From Chrysoperla carnea (lineage: Eukaryota > Arthropoda > Insecta > Neuroptera > Chrysopidae), in assembly GCF_905475395.1 (NCBI RefSeq), contig NC_058339.1, forward strand, positions 8,750,001 to 8,814,000: 64,000 nt of DNA. The letters run 5' to 3'. Below are positions 44,154 to 53,186 of this stretch, piece by piece (the first letter of the stretch is position 1; each line of letters begins with the position of its first letter). The translations under genes were made by a program, and so were the position numbers. The notes under the pieces are model-generated. The model saw only the letters and a list, made by a program, of their open reading frames with translations. It ran no database searches and was not told the DNA's origin.

Positions 44154-47100
44154 TCATTGCTCTATTGGTAGTAATTTTGTTATGTGGAACAATGATGTTT
44201 CTTCGTTTCTTCTCCCGGTTTTTATTCTGTAGATTGAGTTTGATACCTTTTCTATTATTTCAAATGGACCAATTCTGAGTTCATCCAATTTTTTCCTGTT
44301 TAGTTTATTTCCGTTTTCAACATATACTAAGTCTCCTTCATTAAATTCATGTTCTTTTCTATTTTTATCAAACAATCTTTTATTATATTCATGTGACTTT
44401 ATAGTTTTCTGTAAGGCTAATTTTCTATCAGTTTTCCAATCTTCTGCAGTCTTATCTTCTTTGAGTTCGTCTGGTAGTGGACTTGTGTCTGTTCCATCTA
44501 ATAAATATTTTGGTGTAAAGCTCGTAGTTGAATGTTCTGTTTCGTTATATCTATCTATACACTCTTTTGCTATCGTTGTCCAAGCTTTCTTTTCTGTATT
44601 TTCATTAATTCTGCATCTTATTTTGTTAATTATTGTTTGATTTAGTCTTTCATTTAGTCCGTTTGAGAACGGTGCATTTAGGGCTGTGAATATAAGCTTA
44701 ATGTCTTGGTTCTTGAGATAGTTTTTAAACTCTTTTGAATTAATTCCTGGGTATTGATCTGTCATTATAATTTCTATCTTTCCTACTTCCATAGTGCTTT
44801 GCACAAGTTTTATAAAATCATTTGCAGATTGAGTTTTTGATGTTAAAATCCATGCATATCTTGTAAAGTGGTCGACCAGAAGATGGAGATATCGTTTTGT
44901 TGATCTTTGGCCACCAAATCCGCCAATTGTATCAACCGATACTATCTCAAATGGTTTTGTAGCTGGGCCTAAGTGTGACATCAATCCATATTTTGTTTGA
45001 CCTCTAGACTTATTTCTTTTACAAATGTTACATGTTTTACAAATTCTTTGTATGTTATCTAACAGCTTTTGTGATGTGTAATATGGGTATATTCTGTTTA
45101 TCATTTGTCTAATCCCGATGTGACACCAATCTATATGTATATCTTTTATTAATTTGATACTTAGTTTTTCTGATAGTATTATTTTCTTTTTATTTCTTCT
45201 TTGCACATAGATTATACCGTGTTTGTCTATGGTTTTTCTTTTCAAGTCTTTTAAAGCATTATTTTCATTCTGATCTTTCTTTATTTCTTCTATCTTTACC
45301 ATGTTGACTATCTGTAACACTTCTTGAGTGGTATCTAATGGTTCTAATACCGGGTTTCGGCTAAGGCAGTCTGCTTCAGTATTCAATTTTCCTGGTATAT
45401 ACTTTATGTTAAAATCAAATTGAGATAAATAGTATGTTAAATCGCCCAGTTCCTCGTCTGTTCTCACTTTTATGTTAAGGTTTTCTAAAGGTTTATGGTC
45501 TGAGTATATTTCAAATTTTCTTCCAATTAGCCAGTGTTCCCAATATCTTATTGCTTCTTTAATTGCTAGACATTCTAGATAAATAGCTTTCTTTCTTTTT
45601 TGTGTCTCATTTAATTTTTTTGAGAAGTAGGCAACTGGTTTTTCTTTTCCATTTTTCTGTATTTGTTTAAGTATTGCACCCATACCTTCTAGTGAAGCAT
45701 CTGTATATATTTTAATTGGTAAGTTTCTATCAAATATCTCGAGCACTGGTTGGGCACACAATGATTTCTTTATTTCTATAAATGATTTTTCACAATCTTC
45801 CGTCCAATTAAATTTTACATCTTTCCTTAATAATCTATGTAATGGGTCCAATTTGAGTGCAATTTTCGGTATGTACTCGTGATAGAAATTTATTTTGCCT
45901 AAAAATTGTCTGATGTTTTTTTGTGTTTTTGGTGTCGGAAAATTCTGTATTGATATTAAGTTATCTTTGATTGGCCGTACTGTATTATCTTCTATGATGT
46001 GTCCAAGATATTTTATTGATTCTGATGCAAAGGTACATTTTCTTAATTTTAATCTAAATCCTTCTTTTATAATTGCTCTTAATACTTGTTCTATGTGTAT
46101 GATATGCTCCTCAAATGTTTCTGAAAATACTAGTATATCATCTATATAATTTTCTGTAAAGTCTCTAAGGTTATTCTTTCTTAATATACTGGATAAAATT
46201 CTCTGAAATATTGCTGGTGCTGTTTTCAATCCAAATGGTAAACAAGTCCATTGGTAGTGACCTTCCTGAGTTATAAATCCTGTTTTTCTTTTATCTTCTA
46301 TCCTTAGTGGTATAGACCAAAATGCTGAATTAATATCCAGTGATGTAAAGTATTTACAGTTTCTAGCTTTCAATATTAGATCGTCAATTAGCGGGAACGG
46401 TTGGGCTTGTGGAATCACAATTTTGTTTAAATCCCTAAAATCAATACATAACCGAGATTTTTTCCCTTCATCTCTCTTGAATGCTAGAGTTACTGGTGCA
46501 GCAAATGGACTGTATGATTCCTCTATCAAGTTTTTCTCTAATAATTTTGCCACTTGTTGCTCTATTTCCTTCTTATCATCTATTGTGCATCGGTATGGTC
46601 TTTTGCTACAGAATTTATCGACTAGTAAATCTATTCTTGCTTCATAATTACTTACACTTCCAACATCATATTTGTCTTTGGCAAAGATTGTTTTATATTT
46701 TTCTATTAATTCTTTTACTTTGGATTTTTGTTCATTATCCAGGTGTTTTAGGTTTATTTTGAAATCTTCTTCTTTAACATGTTCGTTGAAGTTTACTTTA
46801 GCTTCTACCATGTTGTTCTCTATCTCTATCTGTGTTTTATCTTTCTCAATCTTTATGTTCTGGGATATTTTTAATTTTTCATCTTGTGATAGTTTAAATA
46901 TTTGTATCATATCCAAACCAATCAGAAAATCTATAGTGTTATCACTGTCCATTATGTAGACATCTATTTTTTTCTCTATCTCAAATATTTTTATTTTTAT
47001 TGAAATTAATCCTTTTGTTTCTGTCACACCATTGATTGTTTTTAATGTTACTTTATTTAAATCTTTTTCCTCTTTTTTTATCTTAATAAATTTTGGATTT

Positions 47101-47180
47101 ATTATGGATATCTGTGATCCTGGGTCATAGATTCCATTTATTTCTAATTTGTCTTCTAATAACATCTTAACTTTGATCAA
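44154..47180 (-). CDS. Ty3/gypsy Pol: protease, RT, RNase H, integrase
   Basis: 1008 residues from the first codon reported, with the frame open further upstream to overlap the end of gag (RIITPLIKVKM). In order: protease (IYDPGSQISI), reverse transcriptase (RLCIDFRDLNK, PFGLKTAPAIFQR, ENYIDDILVFS), RNase H (YTDASLEGMGAIL, YSDHKPLENL), integrase zinc finger (C-TC-IC block CKTCNICKRNKSRG), integrase core (VSVDTIGGFG, TDQYPGINS, SNGLNERLNQTI) and a short C-terminal domain with an FEIIEKVSNSIYRI block. It lacks its own AUG in context and is probably made by -1 frameshifting from gag. No disruption is seen. Confidence 0.95.
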   Translation of the reverse strand: MIKVKMLLEDKLEINGIYDPGSQISIINPKFIKIKKEEKDLNKVTLKTINGVTETKGLISIKIKIFEIEKKIDVYIMDSDNTIDFLIGLDMIQIFKLSQDEKLKISQNIKIEKDKTQIEIENNMVEAKVNFNEHVKEEDFKINLKHLDNEQKSKVKELIEKYKTIFAKDKYDVGSVSNYEARIDLLVDKFCSKRPYRCTIDDKKEIEQQVAKLLEKNLIEESYSPFAAPVTLAFKRDEGKKSRLCIDFRDLNKIVIPQAQPFPLIDDLILKARNCKYFTSLDINSAFWSIPLRIEDKRKTGFITQEGHYQWTCLPFGLKTAPAIFQRILSSILRKNNLRDFTENYIDDILVFSETFEEHIIHIEQVLRAIIKEGFRLKLRKCTFASESIKYLGHIIEDNTVRPIKDNLISIQNFPTPKTQKNIRQFLGKINFYHEYIPKIALKLDPLHRLLRKDVKFNWTEDCEKSFIEIKKSLCAQPVLEIFDRNLPIKIYTDASLEGMGAILKQIQKNGKEKPVAYFSKKLNETQKRKKAIYLECLAIKEAIRYWEHWLIGRKFEIYSDHKPLENLNIKVRTDEELGDLTYYLSQFDFNIKYIPGKLNTEADCLSRNPVLEPLDTTQEVLQIVNMVKIEEIKKDQNENNALKDLKRKTIDKHGIIYVQRRNKKKIILSEKLSIKLIKDIHIDWCHIGIRQMINRIYPYYTSQKLLDNIQRICKTCNICKRNKSRGQTKYGLMSHLGPATKPFEIVSVDTIGGFGGQRSTKRYLHLLVDHFTRYAWILTSKTQSANDFIKLVQSTMEVGKIEIIMTDQYPGINSKEFKNYLKNQDIKLIFTALNAPFSNGLNERLNQTIINKIRCRINENTEKKAWTTIAKECIDRYNETEHSTTSFTPKYLLDGTDTSPLPDELKEDKTAEDWKTDRKLALQKTIKSHEYNKRLFDKNRKEHEFNEGDLVYVENGNKLNRKKLDELRIGPFEIIEKVSNSIYRIKTGRRNEETSLFHITKLLPIEQ

Positions 47181-47188
47181 TGGTGTGA

Positions 47189-48304
47189 TTATTCGTTTTT
47201 TGTTTCATTTTTCAGATTTACTTCTATGATTTCATTATTGTTTACTATTGTTTGTTTTTCTTTTATTTCGTTTGGTTTTTTCCCGAACCAACACTTATCC
47301 TCCGGATGATATCTATCTTTTTTGTTTAAGTTTTCACATATTTTACATGGTTTTTTATTTTCAATTTTATTGTGCCATTTTTGTTGGTTTTCTCTTGTTT
47401 TAATATTATTTCTTTTTTCAATCTTTCCTTCTTGTTTCTTTAATTCATTAAATAAGTCTGTTATACTTTTTATTTTTTCTCTATCTATTTTTTCTCTTAC
47501 ATTTTCTGGCAATCCAAATCCAATTCTGTCTATCATTGTATCTACATCCATTTCTTTATTGATTTCCAGTAGTAATCTCTCCTTTTTTATTGCATACTCT
47601 AATAGTGATCCATCTTTGTATTTATAATAGTGAGCATATGCTCTACTGTTCCATCCTTTATTTGCAAATGTCTCGATAAATTTTCCTTTCCATGCATTCC
47701 AATCGGCATCTCTGGATTTTAACATTGCGGAGTTATACCAATTCATACTTGGTTCATCTAAGAAAAATCTAATAATATCAATCATATTTTCTTCTTCAAC
47801 CACTTGTAGCCGTGTACATTCTTTTTCATAGGTGTGTATCCATTGGTGGACGTTTGTCAATTTAGTATTAAATTTTTCTAAAATTAACTTATCTGCAATG
47901 TGTTTTAGATTTTTCTCTGTTTTATTTTTTTGGGTAGTTTCCACTAATTTTTCTAATATTTTAACTAAATCTGAACTTTCCATATTTTTCTTATCACTGT
48001 CATCTATTTTTTGTAAAAATCTATCTTCAAATTGTAAATTATCTGCTTCATCCATGTAGACATTTTTAAGTTCTTCTGTTAGTGTAAACCATACACTTAT
48101 TCTATCATGTCTTCTTTTCAAGCTGGTTTTTACTTTGTTGTATGTGTTTGTTTTGATAAGTTCTTTGTGTAAACCAGCGTATATAACCTCTTCTGGTAAA
48201 ACGTATCTCTTACTATCTTCTGTTGTTATGCCTGTTATAGCTATCACGTTGGTTTTCTCATCTTTAGGAGAAGCTATAACGGCAAATGTAAATTGTAGCT
48301 TCAT
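47189..48304 (-). CDS. Ty3/gypsy Gag, 371 aa
   Basis: Structural particle protein of the element. It starts MKLQFTFAVIAS 20-25 bases inside the 5' LTR boundary. A capsid-like helical region occupies the middle (WIHTYEKECTRLQ, RFFLDEPSMNWYN, WNAWKGKFIETF). A variant zinc knuckle CKICENLNKKDRYHPEDKC lies near residue 330. The ORF ends ETKNE-stop just past the slippery sequence at 47195-47201. No canonical primer binding site complementary to a common tRNA 3' end follows the LTR (ACGACAATTTTG), so priming may be unusual. Confidence 0.9.
   Translation of the reverse strand: MKLQFTFAVIASPKDEKTNVIAITGITTEDSKRYVLPEEVIYAGLHKELIKTNTYNKVKTSLKRRHDRISVWFTLTEELKNVYMDEADNLQFEDRFLQKIDDSDKKNMESSDLVKILEKLVETTQKNKTEKNLKHIADKLILEKFNTKLTNVHQWIHTYEKECTRLQVVEEENMIDIIRFFLDEPSMNWYNSAMLKSRDADWNAWKGKFIETFANKGWNSRAYAHYYKYKDGSLLEYAIKKERLLLEINKEMDVDTMIDRIGFGLPENVREKIDREKIKSITDLFNELKKQEGKIEKRNNIKTRENQQKWHNKIENKKPCKICENLNKKDRYHPEDKCWFGKKPNEIKEKQTIVNNNEIIEVNLKNETKNE
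47195..47201 (-). promoter_or_regulatory. Programmed -1 frameshift site, A AAA AAC
   Basis: In the gag frame the minus strand reads ACA AAA AAC GAA TAA. The heptamer A AAA AAC fits the X XXY YYZ rule. Slipping back one base continues as CGA ATA ATC in the pol frame, which is open into protease. The gag stop is two codons later. I did not model the downstream RNA structure. Confidence 0.85.
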
Positions 48305-48326
48305 CTTCTTAACAAAATTGTCGTTT

Positions 48327-48669
48327 TATAAGGGTGTTAAAAGTTCAATAAAATAAACTATTGGTTTCTCTGTAAAACAAAGATTTTAATTAGTATTTTA
48401 TTTACACTATTTACAATGATTTCGATTACCTGTAAAACAAAGAAACGACAATTAAAGTTTATTATTATCACTTCTCTGTTCACTCCTTTAACACTCTTAA
48501 ACATCTATATATTAATTATCACTTTTATGTTGTTACAATCTGTTTATTAATTCACCATGACAAATTCATTTGTCATTCTATTGTTCCATCTAGCGGATAT
48601 TAGTTAAATGCGGCGCGTTGTGTCCGGAGCGCGGCAGGTTCAAATGAAGAAAGTATACTTTCTTTACAT
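48327..48669 (-). repeat. 5' LTR of the gypsy element
   Basis: Identical to 43768-44110. Gag begins 23 bp inside it. Confidence 0.93.
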
Positions 48670-51600
48670 ATATAAAATCGCGAGATATAACTTCAGCGAT
48701 ATGTTTATCAGATGAAATGTTTACTGTTGTCAGATTGGGTTCTTTTCATACGCTGATGTCCTACATGGGATCTATTGGTTACATAATGGCCGGAAGTGGA
48801 ATTACAGAAGCTCTCTCTACGGTTTATGCCAAAAATACAATCGATCATATCATGTCTGGACGTGCATATGCTAGAGCGGTACGTGCACATATACTTCTGC
48901 AGCAAGCTTTATCAAGATTAATATTCAAAAATCTATTAGAAAATAATTCAGAATTTAAAACTTTAATTGCTGATGAAACGAGTGCCAATATTTTTGAAAT
49001 GTTTAATTATGATGAAATAACGGAAAATATGGGATTTCAAAGCTTAAATGAAATTTTTGAAAAAAAATTACATGATCTAGAGAGTAAAAATGAAACATCC
49101 AGATTATGGATCAGTTATTTTCGAATGGTATCAGTGCTGAAAGATTTTATTGCAGCTGAGCGTATGGGTGATTGGAATCTGCATTTACAGACTATTGAGA
49201 GAATGATTCCATACTTTCATGCATCAGGACACTTTCCCTATGCAAAGTCCGCACAACTGTACCTGCAAGATATGCAGGAATTATCTATCCAAATGGACCC
49301 AGAAGAGTTTCTAAAATTCACAGAAGGATATTTTACTGCTAGACGTTCCGATGTTTTTTTCTCAGGTATTTCCACAGATCAAACCATAGAACAAACTTTA
49401 ATGAAATCTATGAGTGTTGAAGGAGGACCTTTTAAACGTGGTGTAACGGAAAGTATCGTCTATAAATGGATAAGGGGTGTGACTTTTTCCAAAGATATAA
49501 TAGAAGGTATAGAAAAATTTTGTAATATTTCTTTTAAAAAAAGTTATCAACACGCTGATTCAACTGATGCACGAATCAAAAGGGACGAAATAGATGTGAA
49601 AAAATTGGAAGAATATTTTATTCAACATTCTCCATTTCCTGATGTTGGTGTCATTATGTCTATCGCAACTGGAATAACTGGACAAGAAAACGTGAATTGC
49701 TACGCAGCTTTTGAGGAAGGTCTAAAAATAATGAAAAAAATTAATGGAAAAAATTTTAAAGAGGTTCAGTTATCAAGAAAAGACAAGGTCATTCCTTTGT
49801 TAGCTTCCACCAGCAAAATCAAAGTGGATGATGATATTTTTCCAATTGATCCACTATTATTATTCCAGCGTATATGCGTATTGAAAAAATCAAATGAAGA
49901 ACTAAAAAACTACATGACTTATGAATTAGCACCTTATCCTCTTGCTCTCTTTGAAGATGGTGAAATGCGAAAAACGGCAAAATCTACATTTTATGATCTA
50001 TTCCCAGAAGTATCAGTGGATGTGAACGATGTCAGAACATTTTCCTACGTAATTGATGGAGGAATGTTGCTACATCGTTGCAAGTGGCAATTAGATGAAA
50101 ATTTCGATACAATTTGTCAACATTATGTCAGATATCTACATAACAATTATGGACACAACATTTATGTCGTATTTGACGGTTACAAAAAGAGCTGCACAAA
50201 AACGATGGAACGAACGCGTCGCTCTAAAAAAAATGCTTGTAATGACATAATATTTGATAAAGCCATGCCACTTAAAATAGCGCAGGAGAAATTTTTATCG
50301 AATGCCAACAATAAGAGTAGACTCATAGATATGTTACGAGAAACACTCTCAGAAAATGAAATATTTTCTTGCCAAGCAGAAGCTGATGCCGACAGACTGA
50401 TAATTGAAACTGCTGTTAATCTGCAAGCGGAAAACATTGCTGTAGTGTCCGAAGATGTAGATGTTTTAATTTTATTGACTGAGCTCTCACCAACAGACCG
50501 AGAAATTTATTTTCGAAAACCATCTAAAGGCAAAATACCGCAAAAAACGTACTCTTCGAAGAGCTTAGAGAAAATATTACCAAAGTGTAAAGAGCATATT
50601 CTGTTCTTACATGCGTTTACTGGCTGTGACACGACATCAGCTTTTTTCCAGCGTGGCAAAAACGTGTTTGCAAAAAATTTTGAAAAACGTACAGACTTAC
50701 AAAATGCTGCGACAATTTTTAAAAATGAATTCAAAAATATCGACGACATTTTTAAGGCTGGTGTTACATGCACTCTTGCTTTATATGGTGCCCCCCAAAA
50801 AATAAAAGATCTCAATGTATTAAGATATAACTCTTTTTTGAAAGCAACAGCTAAAAATACTTGCGTGAAAAATAAATGCGGAATATTGATACCCCAAACA
50901 ATGACGCAGCGACCAGCTCCAGAATCTTTGCTCAAAATTATTTTTTGTGCATGCAAAACAGGATGCGGAGCATCTTGTGGGTGCAGGAAAAGTGGATTAA
51001 ATTGCACTGCAGCTTGCTTAGAATGCAATGGTGACAGCTGCACTAATCCTTTACCTACAATCCATATAAATGAAATCGACGACGACGACAATAATGTAAT
51101 GATGTAATAATGTATATAGTTAATGGTAAAATGATTTTTGTAAATCATTATTTTTTGTAAAAATTTAATAAATTAACATTGAAATTACTCAGCAAACATA
51201 ATTTATCACATATACAATTGAAATTTCTACTATAAAATTTTTTTTCCCCCTTCCGCCTCTCATTTTTCAGTAAATTGTTGTAAACGAGATCGGCCATTTT
51301 TTTTTTTTAACTTTTTTCTTTCAGGTTTTAATAATGCAATCAAGCACTTCCTATACACATTCATTGACTGGCCCTGGATTCCGAGATTTTACCATTTTCA
51401 TGTTTAACGGAACTCCACTACTAGTGGAATCTTTGAATGAGGCTTATAGCAAAGTCCCAATTGAAGAACACCTTTCTGTGGACGAGCAAATGTGCTCGAC
51501 TAAATCACGGAACACGTTGAAGAGGTACAACCCCAACAAACCCCACAAATGGGGCTATAAAGTTTATGTGTTGAGTGGTGTTTCAGGCTTTGCATATAAG

Positions 51601-52733
51601 ACAGAAATTGAAACCGGGAAGGAAAATATCGTTTTAAATGGAGAGCCAGACTTAGGTGCATCATCTAACGTTGTCATCAGATTAGCTCGTATGATTCCAA
51701 GGCACCAGAATTTTAGGATTTATTTTGATAATTATTTTACGTCCCTTCGTTTATTGGAATATCTAGCCATGGAAGGCATTCTCAGTATGGGTACTATTAG
51801 AAGGAATAGGATTCCGGATTGTAAGCTGTTATCTGAAAAGATAATGGTGAAAAAGGAAAGAGGTTATTCGGAAGAATATGTAGCCGATGTCAACGGAATC
51901 GATGTTTCAACTGTTGCATGGAAGGACAATAAAGTTGTCACCCTGGCGTCTACCTTTGCTGGTCAGAAACCCGAAACTGATGTTCGTAGATGGGATAAAC
52001 ACAGTTCAAAATACATAAATATAAAGCGACCCAATGTGGTAGGAGAATATAATCGGCATATGGGTGGTGTTGACCTCCTTGACAGCATTATGGGCATTTA
52101 CAAGATACGTTTGAGAAGCAAACGGTGGCCAATGCGTCTGTTTTACCATTACCTAGATTTAACGATGGCCAATGCTTGGATTTTGTATAAAAGAGTCACT
52201 AAATACAAAGATCCAAAATCAGCTTGCTTATCATCTGCAGATTTTCGTTTGGAGGTTGCTGTGACCCTCTGTAAACTGGGTACAAAACCTAGTACATCTA
52301 CTCGGCGATCACTGGAAAAAGAGATCCAAGCAAAAAAGCACAATGGACCTGCTCAACATGTGCCTCCAAAAGCGGTTCGCCAAGACCAGATTGGGCACTG
52401 GCCACAATGGTCTGATAAAAAAATCAGATGCAAACTTCCAAAGTGCGTAGGATTTACCCATAACGTTTGTGAAAAATGCGGTGTCGCATTATGTTACACA
52501 AAAACTAAAAATTGTTTTAAAAACTTTCATTTATCGTAAATTGTTAATATACGATAAATTTTGTCCACTAACCTCAGTGTTGCCTGTGGGCAACACTCCC
52601 TATTTTTGAAATTTTTTCAATAAATATTCAAAATATAGAAAAATTAAAAAAATACGTATATTTTATTTTTATGTCATTATGTCAAATCCATAGATGTTTC
52701 TAAAAAAAATTTTCATGAGTGATAGAGGGTTAA

Positions 52734-53186
52734 GAAACTAAAATAGCATAAAATGCCTTGCTAAATTATTAATGACAAAAATAAGCTTTGCTTATGTACG
52801 AAATTTATTTGATTTAACTCATTAATACTTTCAACATTTGATTTCAGATAGTTATTTCTTTCATTTTTATAAATATTTTATAAGAAAAAGATTTAGTACA
52901 ATTTATTATAATAATAAATCTTAAATGTCAACTGTTTTATTTATTAAATTTAGTAAAACACATTTACCCGTTAAAATTTTTCTATATTTCGTGCGTGCGC
53001 ACGAAAAATGCGCAGAGCTGACAAATGCGATCGGAAGAGTGAGAAAACGATACACTATCTGTTTCACTTAGTCCGAACGCCTTCCACTTATAGGAACTGT
53101 CCATATAGGAGTATTACATATATGAGTTGTACTGATAAAAGGTTTACATAAATATAACATTTTTTTTTCTAAATGCGTTTTTCCTT
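52734..53186. other. Stretch between piggyBac and duplicated segment C
   Basis: Sequence that lay at the piggyBac target before insertion. A motif (CGTGCGTGCGCACGAAAAATGCGCAG near 52992, a near-palindrome at its start) recurs in related form inside the element at 29315-30592 (30535). No gene is seen. Confidence 0.4.

Larger units (their letters stand above)
43768..48669 (-). mobile_element. Full-length Ty3/gypsy element, no env, identical LTRs
   Basis: Two 343-bp LTRs (43768-44110 and 48327-48669) in direct orientation, in which I found no difference. Inside are gag and pol on the minus strand, and no third ORF, so it has no envelope gene. It is inserted in a TATATATA run within the Academ coding sequence. 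The 4-5 bp target duplication is therefore an AT repeat whose exact limits cannot be fixed. Identical LTRs point to very recent insertion, and all ORFs are open. Confidence 0.95.
42025..51107 (+). pseudogene. Academ transposase with XPG-like nuclease domain, three lesions
   Basis: One long protein can be followed through 42025-43766 and 48658-51107. The N-terminal half is Cys/His-rich (CFLCEKEADE, EYCRNIHKR, YHADCYMRL). It continues past TFDQPLYIKSRDI into VRLGSFHTLMSYMGSIGYIMAGSGI, a strongly conserved block. The C-terminal half has an XPG/FEN-like nuclease fold (VIDGGMLLHRCKW, QAEADADRLI, SEDVDVLILL, HAFTGCDTTSAFF) and ends in a Cys-rich tail (CACKTGCGASCGC and following). Lesions: one A missing in the run at 42210-42218, a TAA at 43374-43376, and the gypsy insertion at 43768. 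The N-terminal exon before about 42025 is not identified. Between 41640 and 42020 lies presumed promoter sequence with a G-rich stretch (41850-41880). Confidence 0.82.
41587..51420 (+). mobile_element. Academ-type DNA transposon, 9.8 kb with a nested gypsy
   Basis: Begins TAGTGGAGCGCC and ends GGAACTCCACTA. Deeper in, the two ends share inverted CTCGGAATCCAGGGCCAGTC. It is flanked by CTA at 41584-41586 and 51421-51423. That 3-bp duplication is supported by the piggyBac reading frame, which is restored only if exactly one CTA is removed. Academ elements are known for 3-4 bp TSDs and a transposase with an XPG-like nuclease domain; both fit here. Removing the gypsy element leaves about 4.9 kb. 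A degraded copy of the left terminus lies at 5057. Confidence 0.85.
40775..52539 (+). pseudogene. piggyBac transposase, frameshifted and split by the Academ element
   Basis: N-terminal part 40775-41586, C-terminal part from 51424 to 52539. Removing Academ and one CTA copy restores KIRPL|VESLNEAY in frame. The N-terminus is acidic with 21-residue repeats. A one-base loss near 41130 (AAGAAAAGTTACC) shifts frame between NNPLKK and the LKWKKKN block. The catalytic core has LSVDEQMCSTK (D1), FDNYFTSL (D2) and HMGGVDLLDSIMG (D3), all kept. The C-terminus is the Cys-rich binding domain (CKLPKCVGFTHNVCEKCGVAL ends within it). The enzyme binds the element's own ends and inserts at TTAA. It is broken now, but only by the insertion and a single base. 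Confidence 0.9.
36585..52729 (+). mobile_element. piggyBac element, 16.1 kb, carrying Harbinger, Academ and gypsy
   Basis: Left end CCCTCTGTATCATACTG and right end CATGAGTGATAGAGGG, with TTAA at both junctions (36581-36584 and 52730-52733). Both ends carry an internal motif as inverted copies: CTACAGGCAAC (left, about 36609) and GTTGCCTGTGG (right, about 52585). A further GTTGCCCGTAGGCAAC lies near 40690. Removing the Harbinger and Academ insertions leaves about 2.6 kb, a normal piggyBac size. The gene is split by Academ and has one frameshift. Confidence 0.9.

Noticed and set aside
46481..46959. Several + strand ORFs inside the gypsy pol
   Set aside because: Hydrophobic, low-complexity antisense readings of an intact minus-strand gene.
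43768..48669. Endogenous retrovirus with envelope
   Set aside because: Only gag and pol lie between the LTRs; there is no room or ORF for env.
50507..51148. 213-residue minus-strand ORF
   Set aside because: Antisense to the well-conserved Academ nuclease domain; no domain or start context of its own.
52990..53060. GC-richer block CGTGCGTGCGCACG as a possible CpG-type promoter
   Set aside because: No gene starts downstream in a fitting position and a related motif lies inside a transposon at 30535, so repeat sequence is more likely.
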